From NCBI RefSeq assembly GCF_024171995.1, contig NZ_JAMTCT010000001.1, positions 124,001-188,000 on the forward strand: 64,000 bases of DNA. The letters are read 5' to 3'. Positions within the stretch are counted from its first letter, which is position 1. Every line of letters starts with the position of its first letter. Below, one piece after another: positions 51,125-59,262 of this stretch. The notes beneath the pieces were generated by a model, which had not been told where the DNA came from, made no database searches, and saw only the letters and a list, made by a program, of their open reading frames with translations. Origin of the DNA: Promicromonospora umidemergens. GTDB lineage: Bacteria; Actinomycetota; Actinomycetes; Actinomycetales; Cellulomonadaceae. Both the position numbers and the translations under genes were made by a program.

Positions 51125-52584
51125 CAGGACACCGCCGGGATCTGCCAGCCGTCCGTCTCGGTGAGCACGAGACGGCGCAAGGTCTCGGCGTCGGGCACCC
51201 GGTCGGGGTCAAGAGCCGCGACGCTGAGCGTCGTCGTCCGGCCCGCGGTGGTGCAGAAGGCGACCAGCCCGCCACCCGCGGCGCGCAGCTCGGCGGCGGA
51301 GGCACCCTGGTAGTGCGACAGGGTGGCGACCGCGCGCACCATGCCGCCCGGCGCCTGCGTGAACCCGTCGGGTGGCGTGCCGAGGTTGGACGCAAGGGCC
51401 GCGGCGACCGGCGGCTGCGGCAGGCGGCTCACGGCCAGGTCGGGCAGCATCTGCACCAGCTCGAGCGGTACGGGAGCCACTCTCGGCTCGGCCCCGACGG
51501 CCGTGTACGCCTCCTTGGCGGCAGCCCGCACCCAGCCCAGGTCGCGCGCGGCGAGCACGTCGGCAGGGACCGTCACCCGGGCGATCTTGGTGGAGTTGGC
51601 CCGCGGGTCCTCCTCGCCGCGCGTGGACACGGGCAGCGCGACGGGCACCGGCTCGCCCGGGAACCGGCCGGTGGCGTGCACGAGCCGGGCGAGGAACGCC
51701 ACGAACCACGTGTTGGGCGTCCCGCCGTGCCCGGCGGCGGCCTGGGCGACCCGGTCGGCAGGGAGCTCGAGGTGCAGCACGGGGGCGCGCCAGCCGACGT
51801 CGTCCGCCGAACCGCGGGCCGAGCCCGCCGGGACCGAGGCTCCGCCCGGCTCGCTGGTCGGGCTCGTCGAGACCAGCGAGGAGGGCTCGACGACCGCGCT
51901 GCGCTCCCGGGCGACCTGCCGCGCTCTGGCCCCCGCCCAGCGCGCGACCGCGCCGGCCTGCGCGGCGGCGTCGGCGGCGTCCGCCAGGAGCGCCCGGGCA
52001 CCGCGTCCGGGCGGCGGCACGACCAGCGGGTCGGCGTGCGTCGAGGCGCGCACGAGGGCGTCGATGAGCGCTGCGCCGTCCGCGACCGCGTGCGCGCAGG
52101 TGAGGGAGACGATCCCGCCGCGGGCGGAGCCCGCGGCGTCCGCGCCCTGCGTCGCCACGTCGGCGGCGGCGAGCCGCCAGGAGCTCCCGTGTGCCGGGTC
52201 GAGCGGGAGGTCGGCCTGCGCCTGGGCCCAGGCCCCGACCGAGCTCTCGGCCACGGCCGCCGTCTGCAGGTCGAGGACGGGCAGGGTGCCGGCGGGCGCC
52301 CAGCAGTGCCGGGCGCCGGGCACCCGGGCGCGCACCACGCGCCGGTGGAGCGACCCGGCGGCGATCCCGTCGGCCAGATCACGCAGGCGGTCGGCGTCGT
52401 ACGGCCCGTCGAGGCGCCACAGCACCTGGTTCACGACAGGGCTGGTCTCTCCGTCGTGCCGGCGCAGGAACATGTCGTCGGCAAACTGCAGCCGTAGTGC
52501 GGGCGGCGGGTTCGGCACGCATTCCTCCGTCTCGGGCGCCCCTGGCCCAGGGGCGGTCATCGTGTTCGGGTGAACATTACCCAT
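51121..52584 (-). CDS. Stand-alone condensation-fold acyltransferase, type 1 (protein P2)
   Basis: A 487-residue protein from ATG 52584 (an ATG at 52560 is also possible). The catalytic motif is H165-AVA-D169-G (CAHAVADG). Shared with P1 are the opening FADDMFLRR, VVNQVLWRLDGPYDADRLRD, and the late VPVALPVSTRGEEDPRANST and ALASNLGTPPDGF. An Ala/Gly-rich linker around residues 230-260 is partly encoded by an inverted R repeat (VSTSPTS). It is the first gene of the leftward pair, sharing a 111-base promoter region with the rightward trio. The substrate is unknown. Confidence 0.75.
   Translation of the reverse strand: MGNVHPNTMTAPGPGAPETEECVPNPPPALRLQFADDMFLRRHDGETSPVVNQVLWRLDGPYDADRLRDLADGIAAGSLHRRVVRARVPGARHCWAPAGTLPVLDLQTAAVAESSVGAWAQAQADLPLDPAHGSSWRLAAADVATQGADAAGSARGGIVSLTCAHAVADGAALIDALVRASTHADPLVVPPPGRGARALLADAADAAAQAGAVARWAGARARQVARERSAVVEPSSLVSTSPTSEPGGASVPAGSARGSADDVGWRAPVLHLELPADRVAQAAAGHGGTPNTWFVAFLARLVHATGRFPGEPVPVALPVSTRGEEDPRANSTKIARVTVPADVLAARDLGWVRAAAKEAYTAVGAEPRVAPVPLELVQMLPDLAVSRLPQPPVAAALASNLGTPPDGFTQAPGGMVRAVATLSHYQGASAAELRAAGGGLVAFCTTAGRTTTLSVAALDPDRVPDAETLRRLVLTETDGWQIPAVSW
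51851..51879. repeat. Dispersed motif in inverted orientation (R4), within P2
   Basis: TCGCTGGTC (51851-51859) and GACCAGCGA (51871-51879) pair exactly around GGGCTCGTCGA. The core (51856-51874) is the reverse complement of the R motif, and is read in frame as a linker. Confidence 0.6.
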
Positions 52585-52695
52585 GAGACTGACTTTCACC
52601 CGCTGGATCCGATATAAAGGTCGCCGCAAGGGGGCCGCGGAACTCGTTCGACGTCGTGCTGGCGTGCCCACCGATCGATCGAGGGACCCGACCGC
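52585..52695. promoter_or_regulatory. Divergent promoter region of the condensation-fold cluster
   Basis: A 111-base AT-richer gap between P2 and P3. TATAAA at 52613-52618 is a likely -10 for the rightward genes. TAATGT, read leftward at 52578-52573, lies just inside P2, so would serve only if the later start is used. No palindrome large enough for an operator is obvious. Confidence 0.4.
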
Positions 52696-54153
52696 ATGGA
52701 ATACACCGAGCTCGCGGCCTACGACCTGCCTGCGGGGACCGTGACGTCGTGGACGCCGCGCGCCGACGCCGGGCGCTGGCAGCAGGACCCACGGGACCTG
52801 TCGCCCGGGCACGAGGCGCACCTGCGCGACTCCGAGCCGGGTTCCTGGATCGGGTCCGTGCTGCGCGTGCCCGGCCCGTACGAGCCGGAGCCGCTGCGCC
52901 GCGCGATCCACGCCTGGATGTGCCGCCACGAGGTGCTGCGCACCACGGTCACGCGCGACGCGGGCCAGGGCTGGCGGCGGGTGACGGCTCCCGCCGAGGC
53001 CGTCGCCGTCCGGGACCTGGTCGTCGGCGACCTGACGGCCGGCCAGGTGACGGCCCTGCTGCCGAGCCTGCTCGCCGACGTCTCACCCCCCGCCTGGCCG
53101 CACTGCGTCCTGGCGAGCGTCGAGCCGGTCGGCGCCGGGCCGGAGCGCGCCGACCACTTCGTGCTCGCGTTCGGCGCCGACCACTCGGTGATGGACGCCT
53201 ACTCCCAGCTCCTCTGGTTCGAGGAGATCGTCTCGCTGTACGACGCCGCCCGCCAGGGCGTGGCAGACGCCGAGCTGCGTGCGCTGGAGGTCGGCTCGCA
53301 CGTGGACTTCTCGGCCGAGGACCGCAAGCTCGCGATGACGCTCGCCGCCGACGGCGAGCCCGTGCGCCGCTGGCTCGACTTCCTCGGGCCGGACGCGGCA
53401 TTTCCCCGCTACGGGACGGACGGCGTCACCCGTCCCGCCGCCGACGCCGGCGAGGCGAGCCGCCCGCAGGCGTCCCGGTCGTCGTGGCTCGCCACCGTCG
53501 AGCAGACCGACGACCTGGGCGCCCGCAGCCGGGCCAGCGGTGCCTCCGCCCAGTCCGGGGTCCTGGCCGCGTTCGCGCACGCCGCGCGCCGGGTGCACGG
53601 GCTCGACCGGCTGCGGTTCGTCCTGCCGATGCACACCCGGTACGCGCCGCAGCACGCGGCCGCCGTCGGCTGGTACGTGGGCCTGTGCCCCGTGGACCTC
53701 GACCTCAGCGGCATCGACCCGGTGCTGCGTGACGTCGACGCCGGCCGGGCGCACCCGGCCCGCATGGTCGACGGCAACGCGCTGACCACCACCGTCGAGC
53801 GCGTGCACGCAGCGGTCCTGGCCGGCAAGCCCCTGGTCCGGTACTCGTTCGCGCGGATAGCGGAGCTGGGCGGCATCACCGACAGCCCGCACTTCGCCGT
53901 GTCGTACGTCGACACCCGGTTCGTGCCAGGGGCGGAGCGCTGGAGCACCTGGCAGGCCAGGACCCTGCGCAGCCCCGCGTACGGCACCGACGAGCTCTAC
54001 CTGTGGTTCCTGCGCACCCACGACGGGCTCAACGTCTCCACCCGGTACCCGGACACGCCCGAGGCGCACGCCGCGGTGGACGCGCTGGTCGAGGAGCTGC
54101 GCGGCTGCTTCCAAGCCCTCGGGTCGGACGGCAAGAGGGAGGCGGTCGCATGA
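52696..54153 (+). CDS. Stand-alone condensation-fold acyltransferase, type 2 (protein P3)
   Basis: A 485-residue protein with GAGGGA ahead of its ATG. H163-SVM-D167 (GADHSVMDAYS) is the catalytic motif; the usual following Gly is Ala. The donor-side start YDLPAGTVTSWTP is a short motif shared with P4 and P5. SPGHEAHLRD resembles the opening of NRPS C domains (S-x-x-Q-x-x-L). In the second half are SAQSGVLAAFAHAARRV, RFVLPMHTRYAPQHAAAVGW and SYVDTRFVPGAERW, the last at the position of the DFG-like loop. It overlaps P4 (ATGA). No carrier domain; substrates unknown. Confidence 0.78.
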   Translation: MEYTELAAYDLPAGTVTSWTPRADAGRWQQDPRDLSPGHEAHLRDSEPGSWIGSVLRVPGPYEPEPLRRAIHAWMCRHEVLRTTVTRDAGQGWRRVTAPAEAVAVRDLVVGDLTAGQVTALLPSLLADVSPPAWPHCVLASVEPVGAGPERADHFVLAFGADHSVMDAYSQLLWFEEIVSLYDAARQGVADAELRALEVGSHVDFSAEDRKLAMTLAADGEPVRRWLDFLGPDAAFPRYGTDGVTRPAADAGEASRPQASRSSWLATVEQTDDLGARSRASGASAQSGVLAAFAHAARRVHGLDRLRFVLPMHTRYAPQHAAAVGWYVGLCPVDLDLSGIDPVLRDVDAGRAHPARMVDGNALTTTVERVHAAVLAGKPLVRYSFARIAELGGITDSPHFAVSYVDTRFVPGAERWSTWQARTLRSPAYGTDELYLWFLRTHDGLNVSTRYPDTPEAHAAVDALVEELRGCFQALGSDGKREAVA

Positions 54154-55676
54154 TCCTCGGCGCGATGGGCACCTGGGCCACGCGGCCCGGTCAGGTGCTG
54201 CACGTACGGCCGACGGCGGAGGCGCTCGCCGCGGCGGCGTCGGCCCCGGTGGATCCCGGACCACCGTCGTTCCTCCAGGGTGACCACCTGCGCGCCTTCG
54301 CTGCCCGACGGGCGGCCGACGGGCGGCACCGCGCCTGGACCGGCACCGCGACCCGTCTCGACGGCGTGCTCGACCGACCCGCCCTGGCCCGCGCGCTGAC
54401 CCGGCTGGTCCGGCGGCACGAGGGACTGCGGACCTGGTTCGACGTCGACGCCTGCACCGGGGGCGGCCCACCGGTGCGCCGCCTGGTGCCCGCGGAGGCG
54501 GTCGTCTTCGAGACGGTCGAGGTCCCGGGCTTCTCTCCGGCGCCTGGCCGCTCGTGGGACGGCTGGGTGACCACGCACCTGACCGAGACGTTCGACGCCG
54601 CGTGCCGCCCCGACTCCTGGGCACCGTTCGCCCTCGGGGCCGTGGCCGCCGCCGACGGGTTCGGCCTCTTCTGGGGGTGCGACCACGCGTTCACCGACGG
54701 CGCGTCGCAGCTGATGGTGCTCAGCGAGATCGAGGAGCTGTACGCGGAGGAGCTCCTGCGCCGGTCGGGCGGCTCTCGCGGCTCTCGCGGGTCGAGCCCT
54801 GACCCTGACCACGACGCCGCCGGGTCCTTCCTCGACCACGCGCGAGCCGAGCACACCCTCGCGGCCGCGACCCCCGCGGACGCCCCCGAGATCCGGGCCT
54901 GGGCGGACGCCGTGACCGCGCACGACGGCCGCCTGCCCGGCTTCGCGCTGGACCTCGGGCTGGCGCCGGGCGAGACCGCGCCCGTGCGGATCCGCTCAGC
55001 GACCCTGCTCGACGTCGACGGCCTCGCGCGCCTGGACGAGGTGGCGGCCGCCCACGGTGCGCGCACCACCGGCGCGGTGTTCGCGGGGATCGCGCTCACG
55101 GACGCCCGGCTGACCGGGGCCACCGACTGGTTCGGCGTCACCGTGGTGGGCACGCGCGGGCCCGGGTTCGAGACCACGCAGGGCTGGCTGTGCAACTTCG
55201 CCCCGGTCACGTTCCCGGTGGCCCACTGCGGTGTCCCGGCGTCGTTCACCGACGTCCTGCCCGCTGCGCACGCGGCGTTCCGGCGGGCCAGGAAGGTGGC
55301 CGCCGTCCCGGTGCACGCGGCCCTCGGCATCATGCTGGCGGACGGCGTGCTCGACCCCGCCTCCCTCGGCAGCCCGCAGCTGATCAGCTACCTCGACCTG
55401 CGGCGGTTCCCCGGCGTCGGGCGGCCCGCCTACGACCGGGGACTGCACTTCACCGGGGAGGGCCGTACCGCCAACGCGTCCCTGTGGGTCAACCGCGACC
55501 ACGAGCGGCTGTACGTCGTCACGCAGACCCCGGACACCCCGGCGGCGCAGGCCGCCGTCGACCGCTACATCGCTGAGCTGACCGCCACGTTCCAGGCCGC
55601 GACCGGGGCGTCCCGGCCGGCGGGCCGCACCCGGGACGAACGCCTGGAGGCGAGCGGTGCGGGTCGTCTCGGCTGA
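54150..55676 (+). CDS. Stand-alone condensation-fold acyltransferase, type 2 (protein P4)
   Basis: A 508-residue protein starting in the ATGA overlap with P3. H179-AFT-D183-G (CDHAFTDGAS) is the full catalytic motif. The N-terminal WATRPGQVLHVRP is the motif shared with P3 and P5. LARALTRLVRRHEGLRTWF is a C-domain helix. The second half has TTGAVFAGIALTDARL, FGVTVVGTRGPGFETTQGWL and ISYLDLRRFPGVGRPAYDRG. The tail after residue 490 is polar and overlaps P5 by 20 bases. No carrier domain. Confidence 0.78.
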   Translation: MILGAMGTWATRPGQVLHVRPTAEALAAAASAPVDPGPPSFLQGDHLRAFAARRAADGRHRAWTGTATRLDGVLDRPALARALTRLVRRHEGLRTWFDVDACTGGGPPVRRLVPAEAVVFETVEVPGFSPAPGRSWDGWVTTHLTETFDAACRPDSWAPFALGAVAAADGFGLFWGCDHAFTDGASQLMVLSEIEELYAEELLRRSGGSRGSRGSSPDPDHDAAGSFLDHARAEHTLAAATPADAPEIRAWADAVTAHDGRLPGFALDLGLAPGETAPVRIRSATLLDVDGLARLDEVAAAHGARTTGAVFAGIALTDARLTGATDWFGVTVVGTRGPGFETTQGWLCNFAPVTFPVAHCGVPASFTDVLPAAHAAFRRARKVAAVPVHAALGIMLADGVLDPASLGSPQLISYLDLRRFPGVGRPAYDRGLHFTGEGRTANASLWVNRDHERLYVVTQTPDTPAAQAAVDRYIAELTATFQAATGASRPAGRTRDERLEASGAGRLG

Positions 55677-57135
55677 CCTCTGGGAGCCGGCGCCCGGGCA
55701 GGTGCTCACCTGGGACGTCACCCCAGGGGTCGGCCTGGCGCCGGCCGCCGCACCGATCACCTTCAACCAGCGCAACCACCTGCTCGGTGCTCGGGGCGGC
55801 GAGCCGAGCGTGTGGATCACCGCCGCGTTCGACGTCGACGGCCCGGTCGACCCCGAGGTGCTCGAAACGGCCTTCCGCGAGCTCGTCGCCAGGTGCCCTG
55901 GGCTCGGCGTGGAGGCGGTCCGCGGGCCGCTCGACCGGGCCGGCGGCGTCGGCGGGACCGATCGGGCCGGCGGCATCGGACTGGTGCGGCACGATCCTGC
56001 CCGCCTCGTCTGGCAGCGGCACGACGGCCCGGTCACCCGGACGGTCGAGGACACTCGCGAGCACCTGGTGGCCGAGCTCGGCCGACGGTGCGCCCCCTTC
56101 GGCTACCCGGCGTTCCTGCCTGCGGCGATCAGCCGCCCGGACCGGTCAACGATCGTGCTCGGCATGGATCACCTGCACACGGACGCGTGGTCCACCGCCG
56201 TCGTCGTCGACGACCTGGCGGGGCTGTATACGCAGCGCGCGCGGCGCGGTGCGGCGGATCCCGTCGTCGCGACCGCCGCTCCCGCGGCGGCCGGCCTGGT
56301 CGCCTCCGCTGCTCCGGCGGCGAACGGACCGGCCGGTCCGCCCGCCGAACCAAAGCTCGTGAGCGCCGACGACCCGCGCCTCGCGACCTGGCACGGCTTC
56401 CTTCGCGACCACGGCTGGGCGCTGCCCACGTTCCCTCTCTCGCTCGGTACGCCCGACGGCGAGCGGGTGCCGCAGCGCACCGTCGTGCGGTCCTTGGCCG
56501 ACGCCGCGACCGCGGACGCCGTCGCCGTACGTGCTGCGGCCGCCGGTGCGTCGACGTCGGCCGCCGTGCTGGCCACCTTCGCCCGGGCCGTCGCGGACCT
56601 CGGTGGCCCCACCGTGCTGGAGACCCTCCTACCGGTGCATACCCGTACCGACGAGGCGGCTCGCGGGTCCGTCGGCTGGCACACGACCACGGTCCCGCTG
56701 CGGATCGAGGTGGACACCCCGGTCGAGGTGGGCCCCTGGGCGGCGCCCGATACCCGTGACGGTGCCGGCACCGTCACGGACCTGGCGCTCGCGGCGACCG
56801 GCAAGGCGCTGCGGGCCGCGCGCGAGCTGTCCGCGGTGCCGCTGGAGCAGGTCCTGGGGACGCTGCCGCGCGCGCTGCGGCTCCCGCGGGTGGACATCTT
56901 CCAGGTGTCGTACCTCGACTACCGGCGCCTCCCCGGCCACCCCGCGGCCGCCGGGCGGCGAGCGCACCACGTCTCGGCCGCGACCTGGGCCGACGACCTC
57001 CAGGTCTGGGTGTCGCGCACCGACGACGGCGTGGCGGTGCGGGCCCGCATGCCGCGCACACCGACGGCGGTCGGGACGATCGACGCGCTGCTCGACCGCT
57101 GGGCGGCACGACTGGCGGACTTGGCTCCGGCCTGA
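55657..57135 (+). CDS. Stand-alone condensation-fold acyltransferase, type 2 (protein P5)
   Basis: A 492-residue protein from a GTG, with GGAGG ahead of it inside the end of P4. H172-LHT-D176 (GMDHLHTDAWS) is the catalytic motif; Ala replaces the usual Gly. WEPAPGQVLTWDV is the shared N-terminal motif, and FNQRNHLLGARGG replaces the C-domain opening. An Ala-rich linker (residues about 205-235) joins the halves. SYLDYRRLPGHPAAAGRRAH is the C-terminal loop as in P4. It is the last gene of the rightward trio, followed by a short hairpin. Confidence 0.78.
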   Translation: MRVVSADLWEPAPGQVLTWDVTPGVGLAPAAAPITFNQRNHLLGARGGEPSVWITAAFDVDGPVDPEVLETAFRELVARCPGLGVEAVRGPLDRAGGVGGTDRAGGIGLVRHDPARLVWQRHDGPVTRTVEDTREHLVAELGRRCAPFGYPAFLPAAISRPDRSTIVLGMDHLHTDAWSTAVVVDDLAGLYTQRARRGAADPVVATAAPAAAGLVASAAPAANGPAGPPAEPKLVSADDPRLATWHGFLRDHGWALPTFPLSLGTPDGERVPQRTVVRSLADAATADAVAVRAAAAGASTSAAVLATFARAVADLGGPTVLETLLPVHTRTDEAARGSVGWHTTTVPLRIEVDTPVEVGPWAAPDTRDGAGTVTDLALAATGKALRAARELSAVPLEQVLGTLPRALRLPRVDIFQVSYLDYRRLPGHPAAAGRRAHHVSAATWADDLQVWVSRTDDGVAVRARMPRTPTAVGTIDALLDRWAARLADLAPA

Positions 57136-57151
57136 GCGAGCTGCTGCTCGC
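57136..57151 (+). terminator. Short hairpin after the condensation-fold trio
   Basis: GCGAGC-TGCT-GCTCGC begins right after the stop codon of P5. It is a compact 6-bp stem with a 4-base loop and no U-tract. Confidence 0.45.
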
Positions 57152-57234
57152 GCGGTTGGACGGCTAGAAAGCTCAAGGCGTCATGGAGGGCGTCGGGGGC
57201 AGCGCTGTTGTCGGCGCCGTCCTACCCTGCCTGC

Positions 57235-57819
57235 ATGGCTTCCGACGACGTCCGCACGCTCACCGAGGCCAGAGCGGTCACCGCCCTGGCCAACCCCGCC
57301 CGTTCCCGCCTGCTCGACTCGCTGACGGCCCAGGGGCCCGCCACGGCGTCGGTGCTCGCCGAGCGCACGGGGCTGGCCATCGGGAGCATCAGCCATCACA
57401 TGCGGACGCTCGCCGCTGCCGGCCTCGTCGAGGAGGCGCCGGAGCTCGCCCGTGACCGGCGGGAACGCTGGTGGCGCCGCGCGGCACGGTCCATCACCTG
57501 GGGCCGGACGACGCTGCCGCGGGACGCCGAGAGCCAGCGCCAGGCCGTGGCGGCCGAGGAGTTCATGCTGGCGCGCCAGGTCGAGCGGGCTCGCACCTGG
57601 CTGGAGCGCCCTGGCGCTACGGACGAGTGGAGCAGGGCCGAGCTCTCCACGGACTCCTGGCTTCGGCTCACCCCCGAGGAGCTGGGCGAGCTCGGTGACG
57701 AGATCAACGAGCTCGTCGGGCGCTGGAAGGAGCGCGGCAGAACCGGCGGTGCGGGGGACGACACGGAGGGACGCGAGCACGTCTTCCTGTTCGCGCGGGC
57801 GTTCCCGTCGCGCCCCTGA
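57235..57819 (+). CDS. ArsR-type winged-helix regulator
   Basis: A 194-residue protein. MASDDVRTLTEARAVTALAN and PARSRLLDSLTAQGPATASV lead into the recognition helix (LAERTGLAIGSISHHMRTLA), typical of the HTH-20/ArsR group. The C-terminal helical part (ERWWRRAARSITWGRTTLPR and ELGELGDEINELVGRWKERG) is found in regulators of MFS pumps. No metal-binding cysteines are present, so an organic ligand is likely. It is cotranscribed with, or adjacent to, an MFS gene 49 bases downstream. Confidence 0.85.
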   Translation: MASDDVRTLTEARAVTALANPARSRLLDSLTAQGPATASVLAERTGLAIGSISHHMRTLAAAGLVEEAPELARDRRERWWRRAARSITWGRTTLPRDAESQRQAVAAEEFMLARQVERARTWLERPGATDEWSRAELSTDSWLRLTPEELGELGDEINELVGRWKERGRTGGAGDDTEGREHVFLFARAFPSRP

Positions 57820-57834
57820 TCGAACAACGCATGT

Positions 57835-57854
57835 TGTACAAGGAGTCTTGTACA
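57835..57854. promoter_or_regulatory. Operator candidate between arsR and the MFS gene
   Basis: TGTACAAG-GAGT-CTTGTACA is a perfect 8-bp inverted repeat, ending 14 bases ahead of the MFS start. It is AT-rich relative to the surroundings, and a likely ArsR-type binding site. Confidence 0.65.
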
Positions 57855-57868
57855 TCTAGTCTGCGGGT

Positions 57869-59149
57869 ATGACGACGTCGACAGCGCCCTCCCGCAGCAC
57901 CGTGCCCGAGGGCCGGTCCCTCGCCCGCAACCGGCCCTTCGGTCTCCTCTGGCTCGGCGAGGGCGTGAGTGTGGTCGGCAACGCGACAACCTCGACGCTG
58001 CTGCCCCTGCTCGCCGTGACGCAGCTCGACGCCGGACCCGGCTGGATGGGGCTCATCGCGGCCGCAACCTGGCTGCCGTGGCTGGTGATCGGCCTGCCGG
58101 CGGGCGCCTGGGTCGACCGGCTCCCGGCCAGGCAGGTGATGATCATCGCGAACATCGTGTCCGCTGCCGCTCTGGGGAGCCTGCCTGTCGCCTTCGCGCT
58201 CGGGATGCTCACCCTGTCGCACATCGCGGTGGTCGGTCTGGTGGGTGGGACATGCACGGTGTTCTTCCGGACCGCCTACCAGGTGTTCCTGCCCGAGGTG
58301 GTGCGGGCCGACCAGCTCGAGTCCGCGAACGCGCGTCTCTTCGGTACCGAGTCCGCGGCGAACGTGGCCGGTCCCGGCCTGGGCGGCCTCCTTGCCCAGT
58401 GGCTGACGGCGGCGGCCGGGATCGCGCTCGACGCCGTAACCTTCCTCTGGTCTGCCGTATGCCTGTGGCGGATCCGGCTGCCGCGGCCGACGAAGGCGCC
58501 GCAAGGGCTCGCCGAGCCCCTGCTCGCGCGCATCCGGGAGGGTGTGGACCTGGTGCGCAGGGACCGCTACATCCCGTGGCTCGTAGGCATCGGCGGCGTG
58601 TCCAACTTCGGGCTCACCGGGTACGGGGCGCTCGCGGTCCTGTTTCTCGTGCGCGACCTGCACCTGACCGAGGCGGGGGTCGGCGCGGTCCTCGCGGCGT
58701 CAGGTGGTGGCGGCGTCCTTGGCGCAGTCGTCGCCCCGTTCCTGAGCCGGCGCCTCGGGAGCGGGCGGGCCTTCGTCGCCCTGCTGCTGCTCTGCGGTCC
58801 CGCCGCGCTGCTGGTCGGTGCAGGGCTTCCGGGGTGGGGTGCGGCGGTCAGCGCGGCCGGCGGCTTCCTGACCGGCATGTTCGTGGTGGCGGGCAACGTG
58901 ATCCGGAACGCGTGGCGGCTGCGCTACGTGCCGGCCGGGCTGCGCGGTCGGGTGATGACAGTGATGCAGGTGGTGAACTTCGGCACCATGCCGCTGGCCG
59001 GCGTCGTCGCGGGCTGGCTCGGCGGGGCGATCGGCGTCCGCGAGACCATCCTGGTGATGGCGGCCGTCCACTGCCTCGCCTCGTGGACCGTGCTGCTCTC
59101 GCCCATGGCGAGGATGCGCGAGCTGCCGACCGGACCGCTGGGGGGGTAG
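57869..59149 (+). CDS. MFS exporter (enterobactin exporter EntS-like)
   Basis: A 426-residue protein with about 12 membrane helices. NRPFGLLWLGEGVSVVGNAT, LPAGAWVDRLPARQVMIIAN and RTAYQVFLPEVVRADQLESA, NARLFGTESAANVAGPGLGG follow the MFS_3/EntS pattern. Partnered with an ArsR-type regulator, it probably exports a small hydrophobic compound. It lies downstream of the condensation-fold cluster, so product export is possible, but the separate regulator argues for an independent unit. Confidence 0.85.
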   Translation: MTTSTAPSRSTVPEGRSLARNRPFGLLWLGEGVSVVGNATTSTLLPLLAVTQLDAGPGWMGLIAAATWLPWLVIGLPAGAWVDRLPARQVMIIANIVSAAALGSLPVAFALGMLTLSHIAVVGLVGGTCTVFFRTAYQVFLPEVVRADQLESANARLFGTESAANVAGPGLGGLLAQWLTAAAGIALDAVTFLWSAVCLWRIRLPRPTKAPQGLAEPLLARIREGVDLVRRDRYIPWLVGIGGVSNFGLTGYGALAVLFLVRDLHLTEAGVGAVLAASGGGGVLGAVVAPFLSRRLGSGRAFVALLLLCGPAALLVGAGLPGWGAAVSAAGGFLTGMFVVAGNVIRNAWRLRYVPAGLRGRVMTVMQVVNFGTMPLAGVVAGWLGGAIGVRETILVMAAVHCLASWTVLLSPMARMRELPTGPLGG

Positions 59150-59164
59150 CTGGTTGACGTCGGA

Positions 59165-59220
59165 CGAACGTAGGGGTGGTCGCCTCATCAGGTTCGATGA
59201 GGCGACCACCCCTACGTTCG
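59165..59220. terminator. Perfect 25-bp hairpin between convergent genes (F)
   Basis: 59165-59189 is the exact reverse complement of 59196-59220, with loop AGGTTC (the left arm begins CGAACGTAGGGGTGG). It starts 15 bases after the MFS stop and ends 42 bases before the end of mqo; a bidirectional terminator without a U-tract. Confidence 0.75.
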
Positions 59221-59262
59221 ACTCCGTGCCGTGACCGGGCCTACGGTCGCCGGCGGCCGGGC

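Noticed and set aside
49670-57135. Nonribosomal peptide synthetase modules
   Set aside because: Only condensation-fold proteins are present. No adenylation, carrier or thioesterase domain was found, so a conventional NRPS is not supported.
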